From Cladocopium goreaui (lineage: Eukaryota; Sar; Dinophyceae; Suessiales; Symbiodiniaceae): 64,000 bases of DNA. The first letter of the stretch is position 1. Each line of letters begins with the position of its first letter. Shown piece by piece: positions 40,401 through 48,010 of the stretch. The translations under genes and the position numbers were made by a program. The stretch lies in contig CAMXCT020001410.1 of assembly GCA_947184155.2 (NCBI GenBank), forward strand, positions 62,001 to 126,000, given 5' to 3'. The notes under the pieces were generated by a model that worked only from the letters and a program-made list of their open reading frames with translations, ran no database searches and was not told the origin of the DNA.

Positions 40401-41640
40401 AAATATTGTTTTTGTTTTGAGACAAACCCAAATCTCGTGTTTCACAAGCCACAAACCAATGGATCAAGTCCAGTGATCATCTACCGGAACAAATTGGTCT
40501 TTGTTTGCGAAAATCATGAGTCAACTGAGCCAACTGGCATAAAAATTGGGAACATTTTGGCGTTTCACATAAATGGCTAGAATCAATAGGGTTTTGCAAG
40601 GCAAACACTACCACATTTGAGCAAGTGGATGGCACCCGGAGGTTGATTTGTCATGATCCAACCCTGAGATGATCCGTAATTTCGATGTGGCAAAGCCGTG
40701 GCAAAGCAGCCTGTTGTGATTACTCCTGTGGCATTTCTGTGAATTTACTGCAGATTACCCGGCCTGGTAAACATACAAAAAGCTACTGAAAATGGCCATA
40801 GAAATAGTGGATTTTCCCATTAAGAATGGTGATTTTCCATAGTTATGTAAACGTTTACCAGAGGGTACAGCAAGTCTTCTGTAGGTTTCATGATTTTCAT
40901 GCTGCTTCATTCAGTTCCCTGAAGATACAACTGGTGTTGCGGGGGCGTTGTTTGGTCAGGTGCGAGAAGAACTTTTTGGCACTGCATGTTCCGGTTCGAC
41001 TTCAACTTGTACAATTGTGGGCGCATTTTGCAAAAAAGGACGACCCTTCACCCCGGGTGTCGACACTTCAGCCAGCCGATTTTCCACATGTCCTGATGAA
41101 ATATGATCCCATGTCCTGAGTCAGCTCCGATTTCAAACAGCGATGTAGCCCCGCCTTAAATGGGATAAAGCCACGAAAAATGGGGACATATTATGTGACA
41201 TTATGTGACCATGGTTCTTAATCACCAATCTGGCTGATTTTCTGTGAGTTTGGGGGACATGGATTTTTTATGGCTAAATTCTGATGGACCCCCACCGGCG
41301 TCACTGTAATTCAGCCAGATTCGAAAGCTAAAGGTTGACACCCCTTTCTTGGTCCTGAAACCAGAAGGTTTATACCCACTACGAACCAACCAATATCAAA
41401 TAAATGTTTGTTCTCGGGGTTGCATGCCAGTCAGTCATAGAGTCATACTCATACCAACAATTCATAACATCCTCTCACGCACCAAGGAGCCATGATGAAC
41501 GAACGACCTCTGGATTGATGCCCCAACTGGGCTGACTTTTTATGGCTCAAGCTGACGATTTTCCGGGACGATTTTACGTACCGTGGAAGCCACGGGCCTT
41601 GCCTGTGCCATGGTGAAAGTCTGGGAAACTCAGTGCTCAC
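7383..41640 (+). CDS. WD40-repeat protein gene, multi-exon, partial at both ends
   Basis: Exons along about 34 kb of the + strand each encode half or most of a WD40 blade. In order: 7383-7440 (VRAAKFSPDGSMVLTGG), 25225-25290 (GAGDGTAAIWSSNGMRLCTL), about 27146-27183 (CFHSSSGDKYIV), 28784-28838 (AASASADGTARVWVRSPG), 33600-33665 (LLTSSAYDGTARLWDVATW), 35516-35554 (VVNDAVFSPDGQK), 36309-36356 (VLLASASESLRIFDVPW), 38182-38209 (VRSAAFSPDG), 38415-38495 (TIIGSSSYDGTVRLWSVTGK), 40051-40085 (GHDGAVISVAF) and perhaps about 41590-41640 (CAMVKVWETQ). Joining neighbouring exons restores standard blades, for example FSPDG+TIIGSSSYDGTVRLW. This argues for one beta-propeller gene of at least six blades. WD40 propellers are protein-interaction scaffolds; no partner can be inferred. 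The 7.4-to-25.2 kb gap holds four other genes. Confidence 0.75.
7441..7800. repeat. (TA)n and TATG-rich microsatellite
   Basis: Mostly TATATG, TATA and TACA runs between about 7500 and 7800. It forms the left flank of the candidate 17-kb element. Frames across it are low-complexity artefacts. Confidence 0.8.
8077..12493 (+). CDS. Gene A: hypothetical multi-exon protein with RGRG-rich tail
   Basis: About fifteen exons, each after an AG acceptor: 8077-8227 (uncertain), 8571-8705 (EWYLDIVNGEEKFISRRRAE), 8858-8958 (PKFSFVNISFKRDKNGKQIK), 9009-9081 (VHDVRNYKFLASFLATFATE, consensus GTGAGT donor), 9401-9510, 9589-9690, 9801-9905, 10019-10347, 10595-10708, 10870-11341, 11415-11495, 11625-11695, 11834-11928, 12076-12160 and 12358-12493. 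The last ends RHAKKARGKDVD and a TGA stop. The middle is acidic and Ser/Pro-rich. Exon 10870 carries GRGRGKNKGKGRGRGRG, an RGG/AT-hook-like nucleic-acid-binding tract, then a Lys/Pro/Glu-rich segment. Frames of exons 9401 and 12076 are ambiguous, since two frames are open in each. I do not recognise a family. A frame break near 10345 suggests partial decay. Confidence 0.5.
12494..13334. other. Intergenic region between genes A and B
   Basis: Contains (TA)n at about 13082-13115. A minus-strand frame at 12785-13018 shows no family character. Any 5' exons of gene B were not identified here. Confidence 0.4.
13335..16033 (+). CDS. Gene B: degenerate cytosine-C5-methyltransferase-like protein
   Basis: Exon 13335-13455 reads LMGVDFFAGKQACYNAYC, resembling C5-methyltransferase motif I (D-x-F-A-G-x-G), though the second glycine is replaced. 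Exon 13845-13985 reads ASWVVLLRRYFEKAIHNEDD. Exon ~14195-14425 reads GCMIGGPPCGPWIFLNSGTH, containing the motif IV G-P-P-C whose cysteine is the catalytic nucleophile in true enzymes. Exon ~14550-14725 reads CVYTLTEQPGSSLMRRFPYV, where E-Q-P stands in the place of the motif VI E-N-V. Exons 15023-15158 and 15311-15365 give KLVRHYMNSNGEWKVS then GKLRASAAYPKRFG. Exons about 15535-15605 and 15918-16033 follow and no stop is placed. From memory this resembles a large dinoflagellate family with 'GPPC..F..LN.GTS' and 'EQP.SS'. Without a clear S-adenosylmethionine loop, activity is doubtful. Confidence 0.55.
16034..16689. other. Spacer between genes B and C
   Basis: Contains the CGTGGAAAGGCC tandem repeat at 16326-16425 and (TA)n tracts. 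No supported exon. Confidence 0.4.
16326..16425. repeat. CGTGGAAAGGCC tandem repeat
   Basis: Six to seven degenerate copies of a unit centred on CGTGGAAAGGCC, spaced about 15-20 bp. Confidence 0.75.
16690..20520 (+). CDS. Gene C: acidic/basic low-complexity protein with coiled-coil C terminus
   Basis: Exons: 16690-16910 (MADAAALFLAKGKALSAKLP), 17357-18235 (290 codons: acidic tract with EQEDDEQEDDEQEDD, then Ala/Lys-rich KAKAKAVVKKSPKKAAKAKA, then a Lys/Glu coil), 18735-18985 (LLWEEWLHSNGDWSRSSYV, then MGCRRWMTRSDILKKYDG), 19205-19415 (LYLVWDSESETSKERTL, then Lys/Ser-rich), 19467-19725 (Lys-rich, then KREREQEEKKQKKEQEREN), 20006-20070 (VAGQLTSKISDVRTRIGKAV), 20218-20345 (LSESLVKSYDKQMAQLQRV) and 20433-20520 (ALRNYKAFLEQFKC, stop TAG). 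The W..W.....S and HPD-x-P segments fit, from memory, a multi-copy dinoflagellate family. It could be the C-terminal half of gene B, because the strand and spacing would allow it. There is a one-base frame break in an A run at 19570-19576. Function unknown. Confidence 0.5.
18540..18665. repeat. AT-rich microsatellite in gene C intron
   Basis: (TA)n with TATG and TACA variants. Confidence 0.75.
21055..24378 (+). CDS. Gene D: dinoflagellate multi-copy family protein, candidate DDE-type transposase
   Basis: Possible leading exons lie at 21055-21130 and 21263-21338. The core exon is 22028-22690, an uninterrupted frame with HIPLASYGDSCRIHNGPTK, PLWKAKSTRCSRFCIWACEE, ELRGDWLWHKECFGF and the knuckle-like CYRC. 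Then 22861-22951 (GFHPQLLQICSMHTLNLGIG), 23115-23264 (YDEFRQWLRSQKIQCSQPPF), 23363-23535 (TVFTAKAYNGRVLTEWLARC), 23693-23889 (ERGGRYLDEAERAPVVQSGM), 23984-24030 (FRVRPKIHVAW) and 24190-24378 (NSRFHHCFGDEDGMKWLKRN, stop TAG). These motifs in this order match, from memory, a very abundant family of unnamed dinoflagellate proteins. The scattered acidic residues (Y-G-D, E-L-R-G-D-W, D-E-D) and the high copy number would suit a KDZ/Zisupton-like transposase. That is inference; no catalytic triad is proven. It is the last gene before the candidate right terminus at 24951. Confidence 0.55.
21500..21522. repeat. (TGCA)n tract
   Basis: Short GCAT/TGCA run. Similar short runs occur at 10727-10765, 11530-11552, 11778-11792, 15422-15440 and 19744-19760, all in introns of genes A-D. 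Confidence 0.8.
24953..25224. other. Right flank of candidate element, AT microsatellite
   Basis: CATACAATA-, TATA- and ATACATG-type repeats up to about 25170, then a short unique stretch ending in the CCAG acceptor of the WD40 exon at 25225. Confidence 0.6.
25225..25290 (+). CDS. WD40 exon: second half of a blade
   Basis: After CCAG reads GAGDGTAAIWSSNGMRLCTL, strands C and D with the W of the W-D position followed by serine. It fits directly onto LTGG from the exon at 7383, making one blade across a roughly 17.8-kb intron. Confidence 0.7.
25705..25813. mobile_element. Hairpin MITE, CCCTCTGGT family, variant-core copy
   Basis: Starts TACCCTCTGGTAAATTAAC and ends TTACTGGAGGGTA. The core (ACCCTGAAAATCACCCA and CTTCCAACCCCGAAAAATG) differs from most copies but is shared, inverted, with the copy at 28400. 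Confidence 0.75.
25814..27145. other. WD40 gene intron
   Basis: Includes a (TC)n run near 26834-26853. Overlapping minus-strand frames at 25868-26873 have no family character. An exon linking one blade's D strand to the next G-H position is expected here but was not identified. Confidence 0.35.
27146..27183 (+). CDS. WD40 exon (tentative): first half of a blade
   Basis: After CCAG one frame reads CFHSSSGDKYIV, which joins to AASASADGTARVW at 28784 to make a normal blade (C-F-x-S-S-G-D-K-x-I-V-A-S-A-D-G-T-A-R-V-W). The exact ends are uncertain. Confidence 0.45.
28400..28508. mobile_element. Hairpin MITE, CCCTCTGGT family, inverted variant-core copy
   Basis: Starts TACCCTCCAGTAAATTAAC and ends TTACCAGAGG. 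Compared with the copy at 25705 it is in the opposite orientation and shares the GGGGTTGGAAGA / TCTTCCAACCCC core. Confidence 0.7.
28784..28838 (+). CDS. WD40 exon: second half of a blade
   Basis: After CCCAG reads AASASADGTARVWVRSPG, with the S-A-D-G-T-A-R-V-W core. The frame meets a stop soon after, so a donor lies near 28838. A MITE begins about 70 bases later. Confidence 0.75.
28908..29012. mobile_element. Hairpin MITE, CCCTCTGGT family, copy at 28.9 kb
   Basis: Left end CCCTCTGGTAATTTAAC is preceded by TG instead of TA. Right end TTACCAGAGGGTA is intact. The core has two small changes (ATGATCATTT and AATTGTGTTTT). Confidence 0.85.
29692..29804. mobile_element. Hairpin MITE, CCCTCTGGT family, AACAGTTCGCC subtype
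   Basis: Starts TACCCTCTGGTTATTTAAC and ends ATAACCAGATGGTA. The arms carry AACAGTTCGCCATGGAAAA in place of AACATAGCTATTGAAAA, pairing with TTTTCCATGGCGAACTGTT. Confidence 0.85.
30489..30591. mobile_element. Foldback MITE with TACAGTTATGGCC ends
   Basis: TACAGTTATGGCCCTTAA at the left is matched by TTAAAGGCCATAACTGTA at the right, with ATAAATGG/CCATTTAT further in. Total 103 bp. The ends TA-CAGT are the type expected for Tc1/mariner-mobilised MITEs and are unrelated to the CCCTCTGGT family. Confidence 0.75.
30710..30965. repeat. TATTATATTA / TACATA microsatellite
   Basis: Runs of TATTCTATATAT, TATATTATAT and then ACATACATAT. Confidence 0.85.
31559..31662. mobile_element. Hairpin MITE, CCCTCTGGT family, near-consensus copy
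   Basis: Starts TACCCTCTGGTAATTTAAC and ends AGTTTACCAGAGGGTA, 104 bp, TA on both sides. It differs by only a few bases from the copies at 5541 and 40206. Confidence 0.9.
32138..32252. mobile_element. Decayed hairpin MITE related to the CCCTCTGGT family
   Basis: TACCCGGGCTGGTAAACATAC at the left resembles the left end of the copy at 40756. The right part (TTTGTTTACCGGTAAATA) is degenerate. Confidence 0.5.
33600..33665 (+). CDS. WD40 exon: most of a blade
   Basis: After CCCAG reads DGQRLLTSSAYDGTARLWDV, then ATW. This is the best single blade in the window, with the S-x-Y-D-G-T-x-R-L-W-D core. Confidence 0.85.
34403..34508. mobile_element. CTGGTTGGTGGTT foldback element, copy 1
   Basis: Ends CTGGTTGGTGGTT and AACCACCAACCAG are exact inverted repeats (13 bp). 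The interior (ATATTGGGAATAATCATGCC and AACTGACGAACTCATATTTT) is shared with the copy at 35831. Confidence 0.75.
34511..34595. repeat. Dispersed 80-bp repeat, copy 1
   Basis: TTAATGCTCAACTTTCATCC through TTACTTAAACTTGATATCCA is repeated at 42875-42955 with few differences. Confidence 0.7.
35516..36356 (+). CDS. WD40 blade split over two exons with a GC-AG intron
   Basis: Exon 35516-35554 reads VVNDAVFSPDGQK and is followed by GC. Exon 36309-36356 follows GCAG and reads VLLASASESLRIFDVPW. Joined in phase 0 they give FSPDGQKVLLASASESLRIF, a full blade. Residue S-E-S replaces the usual S-x-D-G. Confidence 0.75.
35831..35938. mobile_element. CTGGTTGGTGGTT foldback element, copy 2
   Basis: Same 13-bp ends and interior as the element at 34403. 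ATGA flanks both sides, a possible 4-bp target duplication. Confidence 0.75.
36357..38181. other. WD40 intron
   Basis: Contains ACTATAGTAG repeats (37290-37400) and short GGGTCCCAAGG duplications near 36655-36690. A frame at 36593-36862 has no family character. Confidence 0.4.
37290..37400. repeat. ACTATAGTA palindromic tandem repeat
   Basis: The self-complementary word TACTATAGTA recurs five to six times separated by GAT/ATGATTA spacers. Confidence 0.65.
38182..38495 (+). CDS. WD40 blade split by a canonical GT-AG intron inside the FSPDG glycine
   Basis: Exon 38182-38209 (after CCAG) ends GAC-G, then GTGCGCC. Exon 38415-38495 follows TTTCAG and starts GT. Joining gives VRSAAFSPDGTIIGSSSYDG and TVRLWSVTGKCLKVLEG, an ideal WD40 blade. 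The second exon ends GAA-G before GT and continues in phase into the G-H exon at 40051. Confidence 0.9.
38496..40050. other. WD40 intron
   Basis: AT spacer with TACATA tracts at about 38560-38600 and 38790-38840, and the (TACA)n array at 39757-39897. No supported exon. Confidence 0.5.
39757..39897. repeat. (TACA)n microsatellite
   Basis: About 35 near-perfect copies of CATA/TACA. The long frames across it (repeats of T-Y-I-H) are artefacts. Confidence 0.95.
40051..40085 (+). CDS. WD40 exon: G-H and strand A of a blade
   Basis: In phase with the exon ending at 38495, it reads GHDGAVISVAF. The frame runs into a stop soon after, so a donor lies near 40085. Confidence 0.75.
40206..40309. mobile_element. 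Hairpin MITE, CCCTCTGGT family, near-consensus copy
   Basis: Starts TACCCTCTGGTAATTTAAC and ends AAATTACCAGAGGGTA, 104 bp. Nearly identical in the core to the copies at 5541 and 31559. Confidence 0.9.
40756..40867. mobile_element. Hairpin MITE, CCCTCTGGT family, diverged left end
   Basis: Left end TACCCGGCCTGGTAAACATAC, right end AACGTTTACCAGAGGGTA. The core retains AGTGGATTTTCCCATTAAG. Confidence 0.8.
41590..41640 (+). CDS. Possible WD40 half-blade exon
   Basis: One frame reads CAMVKVWETQC, like the D-x-x-V-K-V-W-D/E end of a blade. It is weak because no clear acceptor precedes it. Confidence 0.35.
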
Positions 41641-42631
41641 AGGGCGTTCCGGCGCGTTATCTCCCAACTGATTGGGGTTATTATAACCATAGTTGTATGG
41701 ATATTATATATATATATTATATAATTATATATATATATATATGTACACATGGGAGTATATCGGATTATATAAGTTATATCTGGATTATAAGACATAGTTA
41801 TAATCCACCATAGTTATACCAGCACCGCAGATTTGTCTCCAAATGATGGCGATTTGATTGGCGTTTTGATGGCAACAGACCATGAGATGGAACGGGGGTC
41901 GAGCCAGATTCGAAGTGATCGATGACTCCCAGGCTCCCAGGCCTGTCGTTTAGTCAGATTCCATTGGTCAATCAGAATTCCTAGGTCAATCTTACATTAG
42001 GAATTTTAATCCTAACTAGTCTTTTGGTATCAGGAATATCTACATTTTTTATTGGCATTCAGAATTTTTATGAATTTTTGCAGGGTATCTGGCAGATTGG
42101 CAATGATTCCACTGTGGTTAATGGGATGGTGACAATGGCATTCATGGGAAAGCCTTGGCCATGTGGTGATTCCATCTCCAAGTCATCAGCATTTTTATGG
42201 GTTGTATAATGTTGTAAAAACCATCCCCAGTCATGGTAGGGTTTTGGGATGTTTTGGGTTTTGATCCCACATCAATTAACGATTAGCTTTTGAAATCACA
42301 ATGGGAGACCACAAAATTAGCTAGTGAAAATCACAATTTTTCACAGGCAAATCATTTGAACTCAATTGGCAATTTTCCAGCTACTTAAGACAGTGAATGT
42401 AAAAGGGAAGCCAGTGCCCCAGGGCTTTTTAGAAAAATCTTGGAACTACATTCGAATCATTCGATATTTTTTGATATGTTGATATCATTTGGCCAGGCTG
42501 CAATGGTGAACACTGAACATTGAGAATTTGCTGGTACAGCTTGATGCTCATCTTCCCATCCACCAGATCTCCATCAATGGTTGTGAAAATACCCAACCAT
42601 TGCCCAAATATGAAAGGATCTGCAAGGGACA

Positions 42632-42743
42632 TACCCTCTGGTTATTTAACATAGCCATGGTATAGATGGCCCATAGAAATAGTTGGTTTACCGAACTAAA
42701 AAATGGTGATTTTCCATGGCTATGTTAAAAAAATCAGATGGCA
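42632..42743. mobile_element. Hairpin MITE, CCCTCTGGT family, decayed right end
   Basis: Starts TACCCTCTGGTTATTTAAC and ends ATCAGATGGCA. The middle GGTTTACCGAACT matches the subtype at 29692. Confidence 0.75.
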
Positions 42744-42874
42744 AATATCCACAACCCTCATAAATTGGGTACAAAATGCTATTTTATCTTGATAATCTAT
42801 GATAATCCCGATTTATCCGGTGTGAAATTATGACATGGCACACAATTTCTTGATAAACTTGATGTCCAAACTTA

Positions 42875-42955
42875 TTAATGCTCAACTTTCATCCATATTC
42901 TGAAATACATAATATGTACCCATATTACTTAAACTTGATATCCAAGCTGTACCAT
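42875..42955. repeat. Dispersed 80-bp repeat, copy 2
   Basis: Matches 34511-34595 (TTAATGCTCAACTTTCATCC through TTACTTAAACTTGATATCCA). Confidence 0.7.
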
Positions 42956-43473
42956 TTCCATATGAGAAGTGTCCAAAAGCCCTATTGAAACTATTGGTTG
43001 ATTATTATAATATGGGATTATACACTACCATACTATCTTTGATATTAATTGGGAAGCAACCACAATCCAACCTAGGGCCAATCCCATTCTCAACCAAGCC
43101 ACAAGTTTCAGCCACTTTACGGTGCGGGCCCCACTTTGTCAATGGATTATAGGACCAGTTACATACTGTATATATATATATATGGATATACAATATAATA
43201 TATATATAATATAATATATAAAATATATAATATATAAAATGTATAATATATAATATATAATATAATATATATATATATGGAATATCACCATTGGAGTATA
43301 TGGGATGAAATATGGCTTACATCTGGAATCAGCACGGATCCATACGGTAATACGGATCCGTTGGCTTTCTCATCTCGGGATGATGATATTTCCATTAAAA
43401 ACACATTCTATGATCATCATGATATTCCCAATACATTCCTATACCCATTTCATATTCTATTCCCAATATCAAT

Positions 43474-43630
43474 GGGAGATCTTCAGGACCCAATTGATGG
43501 AGGTACGTAAACGTACCATATGTTTGGCCATATGAATTGTGGGGATATTCCCTGAAATTTAGGCCTGACAAAATAGGCCTTATATATGGTACGTTTACGT
43601 ACCTCCATTTTAGGATCCTGAAGATCTCCC
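43474..43630. mobile_element. Foldback element with nested hairpin
   Basis: GGGAGATCTTCAGGA and ATGGAGGTACGTAAACGTACC at the left are matched by their complements at 43583-43630, leaving a loop of about 60 bp. Within each arm GGTACGTAAACGTACC can itself fold. Confidence 0.75.
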
Positions 43631-44414
43631 AGTTGATCATTGGTGAATATTGGATGTTACCAGCTATAAATTTCTAGAGATTTCAAGTTGCCACGAAAAA
43701 AATTACCGGAGGCTAGATTCACTATAATCATTGGAACAAACTGAAAAATCAGAAAGCATTAATCTTTCCAATACATGTTCCCAATGATATGCCTAATCCG
43801 AATCATGTTAGTGATATATTGCCCATTTAGGTTTAAATTGGGGAATATTGGGGATGTTACCGACTTCAAGGATCCAAGAACTGTAGCTGGAAATTGTGGA
43901 CCCCATCAACTGGTCCCCCAGGACCCAACTATCTCCCTGTGATATTCCGGTGATATTCCGATGATATTCCCACGAAAAATGCCCATCATTCCCATCACGA
44001 CGGGCACCGGATCCGCCACGACGATTCACGGATCCGACGGGCGCCCCAGGTGGGTGTGGTGGGCGCCACGGGCGCTGTCGGAGAAGAAATGATCGAGGCG
44101 CCGGGGGGGGGGGGTAACCCCCATGACAAACTCCCCAAATATTTATAAGCCAAGAATATATATGGATATATTATATGGATATATATATATATATACATAT
44201 ATGTAAATATAGCTTTACTCCCCATAAATCTTAATATAGACCATAGCTATATCTATATTACTACCCATAGTTATATATTAATATCTTTGCTCCCCATATA
44301 TAAACCAATAATAGCCAGTAATTATATCGATATGTTCCAGGTTCCGGGACACCCCCCCCCTCCCCCCCATGGTCATGGTTCCGCCCTCCCCCCTGTGGAT
44401 GTGGGAGTTGGGTG

Positions 44415-44590
44415 GGTGAATATATGTAAATATGTATATATGTACGTATGTACATATGTAGATATGTATATATGTATATATGTATATATGTGTATATATG
44501 TGTATATGTGTATATGTGTATATGTATATATGTATATGAATATATATGTATATAGGTATATATGTATATATATATAGTATATATAGTAAA
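44415..44590. repeat. TATATGTA / GTATATGT microsatellite
   Basis: Degenerate TATATGTATATATGTG array. Frames across it on both strands are artefacts. Confidence 0.9.
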
Positions 44591-44991
44591 GCAACATTTA
44601 TCAGATTTATCATTCATGTTCATCATGTTCTCCAGCATCTCTCAATCCATCAGTCTTGCTTTCGAAATCTCATGATTGCTTGCTGTATCTCTCCTTTTTT
44701 GTGGCTGCAAAGGTCCTTTTTTTGTTTTTTTTGATCAGATTGTGGGACCATCTCCAGATGTTTCCGTCGTGGCATTTTTACTATTTATATCTATTCATGC
44801 TGGTCACCCCTATCAATTTTTTACATTTTTTTTTGGGCCAGTCCTTAAACAAAAATGAATCTGCACATTTGATTTCGACCAGCCAGGTGTTGCATGCCCG
44901 GCAGTTCCCATTGACTGAGCGGCTTGGCAAAGGAATGTGACCAGAGCAATGATGGAGACAAGTAATGCACCGTTGTATTATAATGTATTAT

Positions 44992-45108
44992 ATGGAGGCT
45001 TCCCAAAATGGGGGTACCCCAAAAATGGATGGTTTATATTGGACATTCCAAACATAAAATGGATGGTTTATACTGGGGTAGTACACCCCTATTTTAGGAA
45101 ACCTCCAT
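44992..45108. mobile_element. Foldback element with ATGGAGG ends
   Basis: ATGGAGGCTTCCCAAAATGG at the left pairs with AGGAAACCTCCAT at the right. An internal duplicated AAATGGATGGTTTATA occurs twice. 117 bp. Confidence 0.7.
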
Positions 45109-45660
45109 GTATATAATATACGTATGATGAGGATTTAAGTAGCCAGAAAAATCAAATGATGGGTGACATGATGACTGAGATTTTGGGCTATCCTATTTTC
45201 AAACAAACCCATGAAAGGTGATAAATTCACTGTCATTGGTGGCTACCAGGTATCTCTTAAAAATCTCAGTTACTCTTAGAAATCTCAGCTATTGTGAAAT
45301 TACTAACCAACTTATAGCAACTCCCAGTGATCGATAGAAAACACCTTGGACACCATCGAAACACATATCTAGGGAAAACACCATTGAACTAGCATCCTGG
45401 TTTCACAATGGGTCACACTCTTCAACATCTTTTTGAGGGTTGCTATACCTATCTTGGTTCACAACCCCCATGAACAGACGTGACGCATCTGCATCTGTTA
45501 TAAATCCCAGTTGTTGAAATTATAGACCAATTTGCTGATATCAACAGTTAACGATATATTTTTTCACCAGTTCTTGAAATATTTTTCTTGAAGTGACAAA
45601 AACCCATCCCAAAAAAATGAGAAAATGATTATCAATGGTGAACCCCATCATGAAATCCAG

Positions 45661-45765
45661 TACCCTCTGGTAAACTAACATAACTATTGAAAATCACCAT
45701 TTTTAATGGGAAAATCCACTATAAATAGCAATTTTCAATAGCTATTTTGACATAACCAGAGGGTA
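45661..45765. mobile_element. Hairpin MITE, CCCTCTGGT family, last copy
   Basis: Starts TACCCTCTGGTAAACTAAC and ends ATAACCAGAGGGTA. The core is in the same orientation as the copy at 718. Confidence 0.88.
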
Positions 45766-46529
45766 TTGTCGTCATGATTTCCCTATGAAATCCCCAGAAA
45801 AAATCATGGTCCAAGTCACCGAGGTTGGTCCTTTTGGCCTCCGAACGCTCAGCTGGCAAGAGCATGGCCACGGCCTACGGAGAGAAGCAGGTCCCAGCCT
45901 GGGCTGCGACTGCGTTTTATTATGGGGATACTATGGGGATTTTTGTATTTGTGGGACAACATGGCATGTAGTATTTAATATGTAATTGATATATATAAGT
46001 ATACATATACATTATTGCATATATATATATGATTATATATGTGTAGATTTTTAAGCAATACTATGATGATGATCCATATGTTCCACGGTGAAAGAGTCGA
46101 AGGTTTTTCTGCCTGTCCGCCTGGAGTGAGATGAGCCCGTAGAGGATGGTCATCACCAATTTTCAGGAGGGGAGTTGTATAGCCATTGTCAGGAATTTCG
46201 GATCATATATAGTTAGTTCAGCTAGTTGTAGAATTTTTGGATAGATATGGCTATGTAAGAACTCTCATTAATATAGATATATATATATATATATTACGAA
46301 AGCCAGCTAGCTGGCTAGTTGCTGTTTGCGAACGAAGTGAGAATAGGGGGTGTGGGGGGGGGGGGTTGCCGAAAGGGAACGAAATCTCGCCGTGCCCCTG
46401 TGTTGAGCGCCAGAAAACGGAGCATTTTGCTGGATTATGTACCACTAGGTAATTTGCTGACGGTGGGGTATCGATTCCCCCTAGGTCCGCCTTTTTCGTG
46501 GCCGGAGAGACCATGAGGATGTATTAGAA

Positions 46530-48010
46530 AATACAATGAAACTGCAGGAAAACATGATAACGATCAGAGGAAATCGTACAAAATCCCCTGGAAAACGGAC
46601 GAAAACGGAGCGAATGCTAGGAACAAACCATGGAAAATCCCTTGGAAAATGGAGGAAACCGGAGCGAATGCTAGGCGTAAACCATGACGATGCAGTAAAC
46701 ACGCTGGAAAAATACAGTGAAAGTGCAGGAAAATGTGATAACAACGAGAGGAAATGGTGCAAAAAGGATCGGAAAATGAAGGAGGCAGGTAAAACTCTTG
46801 GATTAATATTAATATTGAAAAGGTATGAAAATGCAGGAAACCAGAGGAAATGGTGCAAAAACCTATGGAGGAAAGAGGTGAAAATGATAGGAAACATGTA
46901 GTAAAAAAATGCTGGACAAAACATATTGAAAACCCACGAAGAGGATGTATTGGAAAATACAATGAAACTTGAGGAAAACATGATAACGATCAGAGGAAAA
47001 TGCTAGGAACAAACCATGCAAAATCTGTTGGAACTTGGAGGAAACCGGAGTGACTGCTAGGAACAAACTATGACGATGCAGTAAACATGTTGGAAAAAGA
47101 CAGTGAAAGTGCAGGAAAATGCGATAACAACCAGAGGAAATGGTGCAAAAACGATCGGAAAAATCAAGGAGACGGGTAAAATTCTTGGAAAAATACATTG
47201 AAAATGCAGCAAACCAGAGGAAATGGTGCAAAAAGGAGACGGGTAAAAATCTTGGAAAAACAGATTAAAAATGCATGAATAGACTGAAAACCCACGAAGA
47301 GGATATAGAAACTGCAGGAAAACATGATAACAATCAGAGGAAATCGTGCAAAATCCACTGGAAAATGCTGGAAAGATACAGTGAAGGAAAATGTGATAGC
47401 AACCTGGCAGGAAAATGTGATAACAACCAGAATAAAGGGTGCAAAATCTGTTGGAACATGGAGGAAACCGGAGCGACTGCTAGGAACAAACTATGACGAT
47501 GCAGTAAACATGCTGGAACAATACAGTGAAAGTGCAGGAAAATGCGATAACAACCAGAGGAAATGGTGCAAAAACGATCGGAAACTGAAGGAGACGGGTA
47601 AAACTCTTGGAAAAATATATTGAAAATGCATGAAATGCAGGAAACGAGAGGAAATGGTACAAAAAGCCATAGAGGAAAGCGGTGAAAATGGTAGGAAGCA
47701 TGTAATAAAAAAAGCTGGACAAAACACAGTGAAAACCTACAAAAGAGAAGAAAGTAACCACAGGAAACGGTAGAAAAAGCAGTGGAAACTGGAAGAAAAG
47801 TTGTGACAATATTAGGAAAACGGTGTACAAGCTAGGAAATGCTTGTAACAACTAGAGGAAACGATGTAGAAAACAGTACAACATGGAGGACACGCGTGAA
47901 CATGCTAGGAGGCATGTAACATGTTAGAAAAATACAGTGAAAACCTAGGAAAATGTTATAACTAAAAATGCTTTAAAAATATAGTGAAAACCAAGACAAT
48001 GTTAACGAGC
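46530..48010. repeat. Higher-order GGAAA-rich satellite
   Basis: An Aaa/Gga-rich array built of 20-30 bp sub-units. A signature block AGTGCAGGAAAATGYGATAA recurs at about 46720, 47107 and 47529 with shared downstream text (AGAGGAAATGGTGCAAAAA), giving a larger period of about 390-420 bp. Long minus-strand frames (Phe/Ser-rich) are artefacts. Confidence 0.75.

Larger units (their letters stand above)
41641..46500. other. Region without supported genes
   Basis: Holds MITEs at 42632 and 45661, foldback elements at 43474 and 44992, AT microsatellites at 43168-43280 and 44155-44200, and the TATATGTA array at 44415-44590. Small GC-rich islands at about 43990-44110 and 45830-45905 may be exon remnants but I cannot assign them. 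Confidence 0.4.

Noticed and set aside
46481..47851. Phe/Ser-rich minus-strand frames up to 166 codons
   Set aside because: Products of the purine-rich satellite read backwards.
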